Source of the DNA: Echiichthys vipera
Taxonomy: Eukaryota; Chordata; Actinopteri; Perciformes; Trachinidae
Direction of reading: 5' to 3'
NCBI GenBank assembly: GCA_963691815.1
Contig: OY829663.1
Coordinates: forward strand, 4,922,023-4,986,022
DNA length: 64,000 nucleotides
Positions 24,441 to 37,343 of this stretch are shown here, in pieces (within the stretch, counting starts at the first letter, position 1; every line of letters begins with the position of its first letter). The translations under genes were made by a program, and so were the position numbers. The notes under the pieces were generated by a model. That model was not told where the DNA came from. It made no database searches and saw only the letters and a list, made by a program, of their open reading frames with translations.

Positions 24441-26504
24441 ATATATATATTTGTCCCTTGTTTTTAAAGGTTAACATCTGCAGAAGGAATTCATGTGTTT
24501 GGGTTTTAAAGCAACAGAGAGTTTGAGGAAGTCAGAAAGTAGCAAAAGTGAAAAGCTACTAACACCTTCCTCCTCCATTTGAAAATGTTGTGAACGTCAC
24601 ATGGAAGAATGACCAGTTATATGTGCATAAATGTATATTTCCTAGCTCCAGCGTCGCACATTGTCCAACTATAAATCCCGTCAGATTCCTCCCTTTGACT
24701 TGACTTCACACAGAGCTCAGGTCATGATTCATGCAAGCTTGTTATAAACACACATTATAGTTTTTCCAGTGATGCATCAGGTGCCAAGTGATGACTGACG
24801 AGTGTTTTTGCAAGCTGGAACAAAAAAGCAACACAAAAAAAGATCTGAGTTTATGAAAATATCAGCAGGAGCACGCTGTGATATATGTGGGCGGTGAGCG
24901 AAAGATCTGGTGCTGCTTCAGCGCGAAGCCTTCCTGACTCTCAGAATCCCCCAGAATACTTTGCAAGGTGTGCTAATTAAGCATGAAACTCCAAACAGAC
25001 GCAGCTGCGGAGAAGCAGCTCTTTGTACACAGAGACACTTGTTGTCAGGGAGATTCGCTCACAACTTTGACTTTTTCTCTTTTACGGCATTAATAAAACA
25101 AGATAACAAGCATGTGAGAGTAATCAACCGCTCTTGTATTTAATCCCATAAAAGCTAATTGGAAGCAGAAGCATTAAAGAGCTCGTGCCTCGGCTCGCCA
25201 CGTGAAGGTGCTGCGACACTGCTGCCAGTTCCAAGCCCCGAAGCCCACCCACCGTGCAGCTTCCTGTGTAGGTCCAGCCTTTCGTGTAATGCACAAATGT
25301 TACTTTCGCTGCATCTTTTACACAACGGCATGACTCAAGTCCGGGATAAAAACGGCTGCGTGCCTTGTGGATACGATCACCGACGCGGTGCAGCTGAGAG
25401 AATATTGCGAGGAAACCTTAATTGGCGTCTTTCTGAGACTTCTGCACAAACAGGATGGAGTGCTGTGGCGGTGCGCTGATGCCGAGCGTGATGTAAGAAT
25501 ACATAAATGTGCGTTTAGCCGTGCGCATATATTCTTAGAAAATCATGTCAGGTTTTTATGATTCCTCATGAACAGGATGTCACTTCACTTCCTCTGAAAA
25601 CCAAATAAGGTGCACACACGAGCTTTTTCTGGGGGGAAAAACACTCACAAAGACCGCTTATTAAAAACCTAAGCCGTGCCTTAAAAACACATATTAATGA
25701 AGTGTACACTGCTACGGTTTAAAGCCAGAGTAGTTATGAACATAGGGCAGTTAACTTTGAGCAGGTGATGCTTATTGCGTGGACCATCTGGAGCTGATTA
25801 AATGAAATGTATCACTCAAATATCAAGAATACAGACGCGTCGCACAGCCCCGTCTGATGCGTTTCCCCGCTTATAATGAGCAGACATTTTAAGGCTAATG
25901 GTTTGACTTAATTTTGTCATTAATTCAGAGCACCGTGCAAATATCCTGCCTCTGCTGGTGACACAATGGGTCGGTCATGTACGGAGCTGTGCGAATGAAT
26001 GATGTGGCGGCAGAAAATGTGTTTTAAAGCTGAAAACGAGGCCTGCGTTTTAACAGTGTCGCCGACTTCTTTCCACGACTATTAAATGTCACTCTGAGAA
26101 CCGCCGCTCTGTGCGAGGATGTTTTTGGTTTATGGATAACTTTACGATATTGTTCTTCTCACAGCTATCGAGTGGTTTCGATTATGTGTTCCCATCATCA
26201 TTGTTACAGCGTATGCGCACGTGGCTCTGGCGTTTTATTTTGGTGAGTTGCGTCATTCTCATCAAAGCGACGGCGCGTTTCACTTGGTCGCATGTCAGTG
26301 GCGTCATATCCCGTTTGGACCTCTGCAGCTCCCTTTCTGTCAGCTCTGCTCAATTAAAATCAACTTGATGCTCTCATGCCTGCATTACAAATACTTTATT
26401 AATAAGTTAATTGTGCTTTGTTCATGTTGGACAGAGATGAGTCATCAGCATAGGCGTGAACACATTACTGGTCCAGAATCACATAATGTCGCTAAGATAA
26501 AACA

Positions 26505-26800
26505 ACACAAAGCGACCACAAAAGCGCTAAATGACTGAAAGTAGACGCAAAAGCATCAAAGTCAAACATATAAACCAACATATAAACTACAAATGACCCA
26601 AAATGAGTACAAGGAGATGCAGAACGACTAAAGATAGACGTTAAAACGAGCACGAAGACACAAACGGACCCTATACGAAAGTAAAACCACTAAAAATAGA
26701 AGCACAACTGCAAAGAGACGTCAAACTAAAATGCATGAAAAACGACTACGTGAAGATGGGAAATGACCACAAAAGGAACACCAAGTAAAAGAAGAATAAA
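26505..26800 (+). repeat. degenerate tandem repeat of the ACCACAAA..GACACAAA type
   Basis: Loosely periodic sequence with ACAAAGCGACCACAAAAGCG, AATGACCCAAAATGAG and GAAATGACCACAAAAGG motifs. It looks like a strongly diverged relative of the 21-bp arrays at 31.86-32.56 and 47.18-47.72 kb, and is likewise followed by a GGTCTGTGCCCCGGGGGCCC-type segment (26.87-26.89 kb). Confidence 0.6.
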
Positions 26801-27324
26801 TGAATTAATAAATAAAATAAGAGAGTCGAATGTCTTGTTATATATAGACAGGGTGGGGGGCCTCTCACAGGTCTGTGCCCCGGGGGCCCATCGTCTCATC
26901 TTGTCAGTGTCCTGCTGACTGTGCTGGTCCGGCCAGTCAAGGGTTTCAAACGTAAACATCAGAATAAACAGAGGAAACGTTGAAGACGACGGCGTTTAGC
27001 TACAATGTACACAGCTATGTGGACAAGTAGGCCCTTCTCCACGGCCACAGTCTGCTTCATGGTGAATCCTGAGCGGTGCGATTTCATGTGACGGATCAAA
27101 CTGATCGATTGTGCGTGTGTCATAACTTTTGATCAAGTTTTAAGACCTGTTTTGACAATACGCTTTTTAGATCTTGGTGGTTTTTAACCAAATGAAGCGT
27201 TTGAGTCATCACGTGTCTGGATCTTAAGGTATCAGAGAAACAAGCTGAGCAAACATCAGCGGACAAAACGCTGATTTTGAAGGTTTAACAGCTCTATTCT
27301 GTGTTTTTACTGGTTTTAACCTTT

Positions 27325-27635
27325 GTAAATGATAAATGGACTTGTACTTATATAGCGCCTTTCTAGTCTTCTGACTACTCAAGGCGCTTTCACAGTGTTT
27401 GTCACATTCACCCGGTCACACAGACATTCACACTGATGGCAGTGGACATCTACAGACCATCTGATCTAACCATTCACACCACATTTACACACCCATGCGC
27501 AGCACGGGGAGCAATTCGGGGTTCAGTGTCTTGCCCAAGGACACTTCGACATGTGGACCAGGGGAGGTGGGGATCGAACTGCCAATCTCTCGAATGGAGG
27601 ACGACCCACTCTGCCTCTGAGCCACAGTCACCCTA
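27325..27635 (-). mobile_element. tRNA-related SINE (family B)
   Basis: The minus strand begins GGGTGACTGTGGCTCAGAGG, with a tRNA-like A box (TGGCTCAGAGGCAGAGTGG), and continues to GCAGTTCGATCCC, a B box. The body includes the TTGGGCAAGACACTGAACCC and AGGCGCTATATAAGT motifs typical of a fish SINE that recurs in many genomes. It ends in an AT-rich tail near 27325. I see no flanking target duplication with certainty. Confidence 0.75.
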
Positions 27636-29113
27636 TTTGTATTGGTGAGCAGGAGACCTCCGTGGTAAGGAACCTCCCGAACACTGATGGAACTGTGACC
27701 CGGAGAAGCTGACTGTAGTGACGTATGGCTCTGACTTTTGTTATTGTGTTGATATATATATAGAACTCTTCTCACCCCTGACACGGCAGCTTATCTTCAC
27801 GTATAAACGCCGGACCCTCAGGATCAACACGCAGCACACAGCAAGTGCAGTTAAACAGCACTTGAGGAGCGACAGAGATGAAACAAGCAACACCACCACG
27901 GGCACAGGCACTTGGAAGAGGATCTGAGGGCCGCTCGGCTCCAAAAGCCCATTCTCTCTTTTCTCCCTTTCCCACTCAATATTTCCTAATAATTAGCGCT
28001 GCGCCGCAGATGTGCAACTCTCCCTCCTCGCCCTGCTGCCTCTCAATCCTCTGACTGTGAATGTGGGATATTAGGATGACGATGTAAAGAGAGCATCATA
28101 TGCTTTCTATTTCGTGAAGCCATTAAAACCGAGGACTGAAGATGAAAGCCGAAGGAGGGGGGGGGGGGGGGGGGGAGGAGCTGCGGAGAATTATAAGAAC
28201 GTGTATTTAAAAATAACTGCAATCATATTTTAAGTGTGATGAACCCGAACACGTGAGAGATAAGAGGGAGAAAGAGGCGAAAGACTTTGTAAAGTTTCGG
28301 GATCGACTCGACGGACTTCAGCTGCAGGGAAACGGGACAAATGAGTCAACCGGCAATAAAAATTGTTCAAAGCGGACTGATAATTTTATTTAGTGAGATT
28401 ATGGGAGAAAAATTCATCAAGGCCAAAAAGGATCTGCGACTGATTGGACGCCCTGGTTTCTCACCAATGAATCATTTCCCCCATAAACAAGTATCAAACA
28501 CCGGCTTCCGCCCATTGTGCTCAGACGTGATGAGTGACTCGGAGATTCAGCATGAACGAGACAATGAATCAGTGCGCGTTGAAGACCAGATGCAGATGTG
28601 GGCTCTCAGCTAGAAACATGACAGTTTTATTCACCTTCATTTGAGATCTGAAACACACATAAAACAAAATCAAACCTTACTTTTCCCGTGGTCAGTTTTA
28701 AGATCCCCTCCAGACTTGTATTGAGACATACCAATAGTCTGCTCGCAACAGTAACGTGTCTGTTTGCAAAGAAACTATCATTTCCTTCCCACTTTATAAA
28801 AGGCATCTTCTCTGTCTGCCACATTAAAGCCCAAGTGACATGAAAAATCATTTAATCTGCTGTCCGTTTATCTCTTAACATATGCAGAATTCCTGTCTCT
28901 TCTCTTCCTGGAGGGATGAGCAGACTTTATTTCCTGAGGAAGCTGAGATCCTTCAACGTGTGCAGCAAGATGTTGGAGATCTTTGATCAGTCTGTGGAGG
29001 CCAGTGTGCTTTTCTTTGCTGTGGTTTGTTGGGGAAGCAGCATCGGAGCCAGCGACACCGACAGACTCAACAAAGTGATCAGGAAGACTGGCTCTGTGAT
29101 TGGCTGCAGACAG

Positions 29114-30084
29114 GACGCTCTGGAGGCTGTGGTGGAGAGGAGGACGCTCTGGAGGCCGTGGTGGAGAGGAGGACGCTCTGGAGGCTGTGGTGGAGAGGAG
29201 GACACTCTGGAGGCTGTGGTGGAGAGGAGGACGCTCTGGAGGCTGTGGTGGAGAGGAGGACGCTCTGGAGGCTGTGGTGGAGAGGAGGACGCTCTGGAGG
29301 CTGTGGTGGAGAGGAGGACGCTCTGGAGGCTGTGGAGGAGAGGAGGACGCTCTGGAGGCTGTGGTGGAGAGGAGGACACTCTGGAGGCTGTGGTGGAGAG
29401 GAGGACACTCTGGAGGCTGTGGTGGAGAGGAGGACGCTCTGGAGGCAGTGGTGGAGAGGAGGACGCTCTGGAGGCTGTGGTGGAGAGGAGGACGCTCTGG
29501 AGGCTGTGGTGGAGAGGAGGACGCTCTGGAGGCTGTGGTGGAGAGGAGGACGCTCTGGAGGCTGTGGTGGAGAGGAGGACGCTCTGGAGGCTGTGGTGGA
29601 GAGGAGGACGCTCTGGAGGCTGTGGTGGAGAGGAGGACGCTGTGGAGGCTGTGGTGGAGAGGAGGACGCTCTGGAGGCTGTGGTGGAGAGGAGGACGCTC
29701 TGGAGGCTGTGGTGGAGAGGAGGACACTCTGGAGGCTGTGGTGGAGAGGAGGACGCTCTGGAGGCTGTGGTGGAGAGGAGGACGCTCTGGAGGCTGTGGT
29801 GGAGAGGAGGACGCTCTGGAGGCTGTGGTGGTGAGGAGGACGCTCTGGAGGCTGTGGTGGAGAGGAGGAGAGGAGGACGCTCTGGAGGCTGGGGTGGAGA
29901 GGAGGACGCTCTGGAGGCTGTGGTGGTGAGGAGGACGCTCTGGAGGCTGTGGTGGAGAGGAGGACGCTCTGGAGGCTGTGGTGGAGAGGAGGACGCTCTG
30001 GAGGCTATGGTGGAGAGGAGGACGCTCTGGAGGCTGTGGTGGAGAGGAGGACGCTCTGGAGGCTGTGGTGGAGAGGAGGACACT
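29114..30084 (+). repeat. 29-bp minisatellite inside the LINE reverse-transcriptase frame
   Basis: Thirty-three tandem units starting GACGCTCTGGAGGCTGTGGT, plus one 8-bp insertion near 29866. Unit length is not a multiple of three, so the three frames rotate and each translates to the same 29-residue cycle (DALEAVVERRTL / WRLWWRGG / RSGGCGGEE). Both strands stay open for over 300 codons. These are repeat artefacts, not proteins. Confidence 0.95.
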
Positions 30085-30309
30085 GAAAAAACTGTTCTCC
30101 ATCATGGATCATCCTCTCCACCCTCTCCAACTCACACTGGTCAGACAGCGGAGCACCTTCTCAAAAAGGCTGCTTCAGCTTCGCTGTCGTAGCAACAGAT
30201 TCAGGAAATCTCTCCATCACTGTATATAACAATAATATATATAATATATATATATATATATATAATAACTCTCTCACCTCTGCCTGACAGAGAACTCTGC
30301 TCTCTCTAC

Positions 30310-30780
30310 TGTTTTGTTGTATATATTATTATTGTTATAGTACATTTGCATATTTTGTTGTATATATTATTATTATTATTGTTATAGTACATTTAGCATA
30401 TTTTGTTGTATATATTATTATTATTATTGTTATAGTACATTTTGCATATTTTGTTGTATATATTATTATTGTTATAGTACATTTGCATATTTTGTTGTAT
30501 ATATATTATTATTATTGTTATAGTACATTTGCATATTTTGTTGTATATATTATTATTGTTATAGTACATTTGCATATTTTGTTGTATATATATTATTATT
30601 ATTGTTATAGTACATTTGCATATTTTGTTGTATATATTATTATTGTTATAGTACATTTGCATATTTTGTTGTATATATATTATTATTATTGTTATAGTAC
30701 ATTTGCATATTTTGTTGTATATATTATTATTATTGTTATAGTACATTTAGCATATTTTGTTGTATATATTACTATTGTTT
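30310..30780 (+). repeat. AT-rich tandem repeat in the LINE 3' region
   Basis: About ten units of 41-50 bp, each with TTGTTATAGTACATTTGCAT then ATTTTGTTGTATATATTATT. Length differences come from the number of ATT triplets. Two unit types (GTATATATTATTATTG and GTATATATATTATTATTATTG) alternate between 30.43 and 30.72 kb, indicating expansion of a two-unit block. Confidence 0.9.
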
Positions 30781-31854
30781 ATTGTTTATAGCACACTGTG
30801 CACTGTATATGTACACTATGTATATATGGGATTCTATGTATGTTATGTACAAAGTGTTTATTTGCTGACCCACTGCTGCTGTTACAGAATCATTTCCCAG
30901 TCTGGGATCATTAAAGTCGCTCTATTCTATTCTATTTTATTCCTGTGGAACGGTTTCAAATGTTCGGTGACACATCGTTGGCGCAAACACCAACATTATG
31001 TTTGCGTCGGCCAATAACATCAGCTGACTGATCATCGTTCAGGCTCTCATATATATTTTATTTAACTAAATTAAGATAAAAAAGGGGGTCCTTCTTGAGA
31101 TGAAACTATGAAATTGAAATATATGATAAATAATTAAAATGCTTGTTGAAACAGGACGCGACTCTGCTCACACTAGGATTAACTTGTAGACATCCAGTCA
31201 GATGACAGGAACCGTAAATCAGGACAACCCAGGAAAAGTTCCGTCCTTTTGGAGCGGTCGGGGGATCTGAACGGGTCCAACGTATCTTTCCTCACACTCA
31301 CAAATTAAAAGTGTCAAGAGCGAATGGGACTGAACGCAGGAACTCGTCTGCTTTGATTCCGGCTTTAGCTTTAAACATTTCCACACCGAAGAAAAAAGAA
31401 AAACCCCACGGCTGCACATAGCTGAAATAAATAGCACTTCATCACACGGGGGTCGGCGCTGTTATTGATGAGATTTCAGAAACAAGCATCCTGGATTCCT
31501 TCAAGTTAGCAGCAGAGAGGGACCTATAACCTGCTGCAACACATAATCCCTCCGTTCTTACTCCAGCTACTTCCTGAACTCTCGGCTCTCCCCCGTGAAC
31601 GCCGTACCTGGCATATTTCTGCATCAGACACCCTGGATGTGGAGTTAAGTATGTAGGCTAATAGGTCTTTTTAGTTCGCCAACACATTTAACGGCCTTTT
31701 CTGAGCTCTGACAGTAATAAAACCGCTGTTTTCTTGCTAAAATTCTCAACTTGTGGTCATGGAGGGGTGACAAGTCCAACGTGTCAGGGACCTCCCACGT
31801 GGCCTTCGCCTTCAAAAAGTCACCTGAAGAGATAAATACTGTCCACGTAGAGAT

Positions 31855-32560
31855 GCAAAAGGACCACAAAGAAGGAAGTGACTACAAAATGACCACAAAG
31901 AAGAACAAAGTGAACACAAAGAGACACTAAATGACCACAAAGAGACACAAAATGACCCACAAAGAGACACAAAACGACCACAAAGAGACACAAAATGACC
32001 ACAAAGAGAGACAAAGTGACCACAGAGACACAAAATGACAACAAAGAGACACAAAGTGACCACAAGGAGACACAAAATGACCACAAGGAGACACAAAAAG
32101 ACAAAAAATGACCACAAAAAGACACAAAATGACCACAAAGAGAGACAAAGTGACCACAGAGACACAAAATGACAACAAAGAGACACTAAATGACCACAAA
32201 GAGACACTAAATGACCACAAAGAGAGACAAAGTGACCACAGAGACACAAAATGACAACAAAGAGACACAAAGTGACCACAAGGAGACACAAAAAGACAAA
32301 AAATGACCACAAAAAGACACAAAGTGACCACAAAGACACAAAATGACCACAAAGAGACACAGAGATACAAAATGACACAAAGTGACCACAAAATGACACA
32401 AGGTGACCACAAAGTGACACAAAATGACCACAAAGAGACACAAAATAACCACAAACAGACAGAACGACCATAGAGAAACAAAGTGACCACAAAGATACAA
32501 AATAAACACAAAGAGACACAAAATACCCACAAACAGACACAAAATCACCACAAAAGGAGA
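31855..32560 (+). repeat. 21-bp tandem repeat array
   Basis: About 33 units close to GACCACAAAGAGACACAAAA plus T, with deletions to 18-19 bp and blocks of units copied together (for example the GACAAAGTGACCACAGAGAC block at 32.00, 32.14 and 32.23 kb). Because 21 is a multiple of three, long Leu/Val/Ser/Cys frames on the minus strand remain open; they are not genes. It is followed by TCTGCGCCCGGGGGCCTGTT (about 32.62 kb). Confidence 0.95.
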
Positions 32561-33958
32561 TGAAACATCACAGTCTCTGCCTCTCCTAAATGAGAGTTGT
32601 TGGGGTCTTTTGCTCGTCTGCGCCCGGGGGCCTGTTGTCTAATATTGCATCCATGCTTGTCGTGATAGTTTGAATTCAGCCGGAGAAGGGAGGAGGTCCC
32701 TGGTTTACTGGGGCCCCTCAGGGACCACACAGCTGCTCTGCAATAATTGCTTGTGCAAGCGACCGTGGAGAGAAAAAGGGCCGGTGCAAAAGGTAGAGAG
32801 AGCGAAACCTGCTGCGAGACGAGACCATCGGAGTCTTGTGAAACATAAAATCGCATTTGCATCAACACTTGGAGACTCGGAGAGATTTCTGTTTCCCTCT
32901 CTGTCAACGTGTTCCCACTCTTTGAGTCATTTTCCCTCCTCTGACTCTCCTGATTTCTCTCTCTCTCTCCCTCTCTCTGTGTGGTTGTAGTTCGGTCATT
33001 CATCCTCACTGATGTGTTTCAAGTGGGTAGTTTGAACAGAGGTTTGCCTCCATCTAGTGGTGAAAGTGCAAAACAGCAGCTACGGGTTCAGTGTCTCTCG
33101 AGTCTGAAGCATTCAGATCCTTTAACTCAGTAAAAGTACTAATATCACACTCAAAATATGCCACTAAGTAAAAGCACTACATTCAAAGCCATACATAATA
33201 GAAGAATAAAGGTATAAAAGTTGTAGTATTATCAGCAGAATGTACTTATGAATATGAAAAGTAATTACTCATTAGGCAGTGAAACGACTCTAACGACGGT
33301 CGTTGGCACTTGGAGCACAAAGGGTTCCAGTGACATCATCGACCTTGTGAGAGGTTAAATACCTGGATCTCACACCAGTTAGTTGGACCAGTCCCAGCCT
33401 GGACCTGGTCCTGGTCCTGGTCCTGGTCCAGTCCCAGCCTGGTCCTGGTCCTGGTCCATTCCCAGCCTGGTCAGATGCGTACATGAACTGATGAAGCCTC
33501 TTGGATGAGAGGTGAAACGTCTTCCTAGACAAATAACCAAGTCCAGTTGCTTTTGACTGAAGTTGCTTTGAGGATAGGCAGTGAAATGTTCCCCGTCAGT
33601 GTTTTCTTGTTATATGTGATGTTTCTGGATGAATATTCCCGCTGCATCGAGGTGTACGCTGCATGTTCCTGCTGTAGCCGTTTAAAGTCGTGCTCATTTG
33701 AACTCCTTTACTGTTGCGTAGTTAGGGCGATGCAGCAAAAGTAGCTCTGAAAGTCAACTCTGCGTGTTTTCAGCTTTGTGACGATGCATTTTAAAGCTGA
33801 ACCGAGAAGCTTTTCAAAGACTATTTCACTTTAAAAGTTGGGGAATTTTCTCGGCACAAAAAGGGAACATTTCATCCTCCAGTTAATCACAAATATTACA
33901 AAAAAATCAACTTTAAAAAACACCCAATTCGAATATTTCACTGGGCAGGACGTTCAGG

Positions 33959-34201
33959 ATGTCCCCTGGGCGCCTCTCTAGGGAGGTGTTCCAGGCACGT
34001 CCAGCTGGGAGGAGGCCTCGGGGAAGACCCAGGACCAGGTGGAGAGATTAGATCTCCACACTGGCCTGGGAACGCCTCAGGATCCCCCAGTTAGAGCTGG
34101 TTAATGTGGCCCGGGAAAGGGAAGTTTGGGGTCCCCTGCTAAAGCTGCTGCCCCCGCGACCCGACCCCGGATAAGAGGCTGAAGATGAAATGAGATGAGA
34201 T
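33959..34201 (+). mobile_element. LINE 3' tail (fish RTE/Rex-like), copy A
   Basis: Translates to VFQARPAGRRPRGRPRTRWRD, stop, ISTLAWERLRIPQLELVNVA, REREVWGPLLKLLPPRPDPG, stop, the C terminus of an abundant fish LINE ORF. It ends GATGAAATGAGATGAGA. An 8-bp direct repeat CGTTCAGG at 33951-33958 and 34202-34209 may be the target duplication, although AGG is also homologous to the element. The copy is a short 5' truncation. Confidence 0.75.
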
Positions 34202-36160
34202 CGTTCAGGGTGAAAAAGAAACGGAAAAGAAACTAAACCTGTCGGACAAAAGTATAAAGTAGCATTCAATGGAAATAATAAATAATAATAATAAAAGTAC
34301 AAGTACCTGTAATTAACTCGTGTAAACCTTTGTTACAGTCCACCAAGCACAGACAGAAGTATTGGCACTTTGCTGGAGTTTATTCATTTTAGTGTTATTA
34401 TTATTATTATTTTTATTATTACTCTACTATATTTTACACTACACTAGATTAATGTTACTATATGGATCAGATGTCTGTAGATTAGTTTAATAGAGTTTAA
34501 GTGATAAGTAAAGAGATATACTGTGAATCTGCCCACAGATATAATGCATTTTCATCTTTTTAATAAAACTATATATTTGTCACTTGCTTTTAAAGGTTTA
34601 CATGGTCAGAAGGATTAAATGTGTTTGGGTTGTAAAGCGACAGACGGTTCGTGGAAATCGGGAAGTAAAAAACGTGAAAAGGTGCATTAAAGTTAGCTAC
34701 AATACCTTCCTCCATTGTGGATTCTCTGGCTCTTCCTCCTTCAAAGGTCAGCTCTGCTGCTGTTGGTCAACGGTGCAAATACCCAGGACGGACACATTTG
34801 TGCAGACACTAGTTATTCCACATTATCCATGTTTTAGAATTTATCATATGTCATTCATCACCTTCTTTTTGAGCAGGGTTACATTAAAACGGGTTCATTT
34901 AACAGGTTTCAAACGCTGTTTACATTCTGAGAGTTTGCAGACTCATGAGTCATGACCACACAGGGAGTCGTGCCACTTGAACTTCCCGCCCTTTCCTGCA
35001 CACCTGTTCCTCGCTTCCTGATTGAGCCACGCCCATTTCTTCTTCTGTCTTGTTGATTGGTCGGTTGGTGAAACAGCTCACAGGTGCATTACCGCCCCCA
35101 GCTGGACTGGAGTGTGCAAGAAGGAAAGAATGACATAAAGAAAGATAGAAAAACGACTATTTCCTGCAATAAATATACCACAAGTAGATCCCCCCCAGAC
35201 AATCTCTTTTTTTTTTTTACCTCAAACTTTCTTTATTTACAAAAATAAGGAACAATAGTTAGAAAAATACAGTAATATAGTACAGCTAAAAAATATTTTT
35301 AAGATGCTGCAGCATCATTGTGTCATTGTTATGATGTAAATTGAGGGAAAGAAAGTAGAATAGGCTCGAAATACCAGCTCCAGGAAATCAGCAGTTCGTA
35401 TCGGTATCGGCGATGGCACTTAAAAATCCACGTCTGTCGATCCCTCGTCTTATTTTATATTCAGGGTAAACCTGCTCCAACAAAAGGTGATAAATTACAT
35501 TTCAAAACATGGATGATGTGGAATCACGAACATGGCAGAGTGTCTCTCACACCTGTACTTGTCTAAACTGACTTCAACCTTTCGTTTGTTTGCTTCACCT
35601 TTCATCATTTATTATGTGTAATTATACAGAGCTGCAAAAACTATCCGTAAAAAGATATTGTGCTGATGTTCATCCAGGTTTGTTCTTGGTTGTCCAAATA
35701 AGAAGCCACTCATGATGCGATGTTAATACCTCAGCCATTTATTTCTTAAACATAAGAAAGACGGGACTTCTCCAAGGTAAGAAAAATAACATTGCAATTT
35801 AAAATCAAGTGCACTTCAACAACGTCTCATCCTGTAAGGGAGCCGCCCCCTCCTACTGTGTGAAGTGAGATACACAAACTCAAAAGACAATCAATAAAGA
35901 ATCAATCTTTTTGTTTTTTACTGTAAGGCTTCGGGTGGGGTGCTGTTGTGTTATCGTCGAGATGTCAGTGGCGGCGTACAAACATACACGTGGACGTACC
36001 CATTAACAAACCGGTCCGACATCGACAACAATGTCCTCCGCGTCGTCTGCACATGAACACAAATGGGAGGAGACGTCGACTGTGTAGTGGACTCACGGGG
36101 GAGTCGGGCAGTGGGCTCATTTGTGCTAAAACTCCTGCTTTAAGCCGTTTACCAGTATGG

Positions 36161-36200
36161 GAGAGAGAAGAAGAAGAAGAAGAAGAAGAAGAAGAAGAAG
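36161..36200. repeat. (GAA)n microsatellite
   Basis: About 12 GAA units ending GAAGATGGCAGC. The surrounding 35.94-36.3 kb is CpG-rich but has no recognisable coding content. Confidence 0.9.
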
Positions 36201-37343
36201 ATGGCAGCTCTGCACTTCACCTGGGCCAAAGCGTATTTGTAAGACATTCCCGGTGTTTGTTTGAACGCTCTCGAGAGAACCAGACGCGCAGAGTTTATTG
36301 CGCCATGCACGATTCGCATTAAGTTCAGCCAGATGAGTTTCCACGATGTGAGATATCAGCCGTCAGTCACGGAGAGTTTAAACGTTTCAGGGTTTTGCCT
36401 ACTCTGGCACAGATGGCCAAGATGCATACGCCTCACGGGACTGCACATTCAAAGTCAATTACATGTACTTTTCCTGGCTCTCCAATCTGGTAACGCAACA
36501 AGCGCTATGAATGAGTTACAATTACCTTCTGGTCCAGGTGAATCATCCGAGAACAACACAGAGAAGGACGTACTGTGTTCAGCGTGACGGGTTAAGACGA
36601 TTAGAAGTAGGTCACGATCACACTTTGATGATTTCCTACCGTACAAATAAATAGCCTTCTTTATTAGCAGGAAAACGTGTAATAATAATAATAATTATAA
36701 CCATAATAATCAACTGACATCCTTGTAACAGGACAAATCTAAAAAGAGAAATGAACTCTGAGGAGAAAAGAAGTCAATTTCAACTCACTAGATCCAATAT
36801 CAAACAAAGTCCTATCTATAGAGTAGGCCAGTTAAGGTAAAATGCAGCAATTCACAATTGCCTTAGTGCGCGATACATACTCAGTATATATAACAATATA
36901 CAACAATGGCATTTCACATTTGACATTCTCGATAATACATTAAGTACTGTACCTGGAGTATAACCCACACAACGATGCTGGTACCTTGTTGAACAAAACG
37001 ACATTACAGGGTTTCACATTAAGAAAAAACTAAATTTGACATAAAAACGTGTGGTTGGGTTGGAACTGTTTATGACGTCAAATTCTCATCGGTTCACTTG
37101 ATTGGTTGAACAGCAGGTGGCAGTGTTTGTCTGTTACTCGATGCATTAGAAAGGCCGTGAAGCCGGCGGCGTAGCCATCATAGACGCTTTCTCTCTTAGG
37201 AATACTTTGTGTTCGTCCAAAAACATTTGAGAGTTGTACAATTTCGTGGTGTAAATTTTTTGGCTACAAAATGTGATAGAAAACCTCTACCATGGCTAGT
37301 TTGGATCCTGTTTATCAGACCCTACCCCGGGAACAAAAGACTG

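Larger units (their letters stand above)
17267..28895. other. intergenic region between sost and dusp3, first part
   Basis: No gene was recognised. Besides repeats listed separately there is a repeat-like block with ACCAACATACGGGCCAAATC (17.9-18.2 kb), two AGGCCCC-rich repeat fragments (22.45-22.50 and 22.74-22.80 kb), an (AAT)n run (22581-22605), a CA run (23171-23190), a repeat with TAAAGGAATAGTTCAACATT (24.04-24.2 kb), a block at 24.44-24.60 kb matching 34.57-34.73 kb, and a 19-base G homopolymer (28157-28175). A GC-rich stretch at 23.63-23.80 kb is open for about 85 codons on the plus strand without an ATG; I do not recognise it. Confidence 0.65.
28896..30945 (+). mobile_element. L2/CR1-like LINE, 5'-truncated, expanded by two tandem arrays
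   Basis: The 5' part encodes RLYFLRKLRSFNVC..FAVVCWGSS..RLNKVIRKTGSVIGCRQDAL, the C-terminal end of a fish LINE reverse-transcriptase ORF. After a 29-bp array the same frame resumes with ERRTLKKLFSIMDHPLHPLQ and VRQRSTFSKRLLQLRC..NRFRKSLHH. The 3' region holds a second tandem array and ends CCCAGTCTGGGATCATTAAA followed by TCTATTCTATTCTATT, the 3' end typical of this LINE group. All catalytic domains are absent, so it is dead. Confidence 0.85.

Noticed and set aside
28916..30192. Long open frames on both strands (334-388 aa) with a 29-residue cycle
   Set aside because: These are translations of the 29-bp minisatellite. Only the short LINE-derived ends have real protein homology.
31812..32551. 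Minus-strand open frames of up to 242 aa, Cys/Leu/Val/Phe-rich, looking like a membrane protein
   Set aside because: The 21-bp tandem repeat is a multiple of three and free of stops in this frame. The heptad-like periodicity is the DNA repeat.
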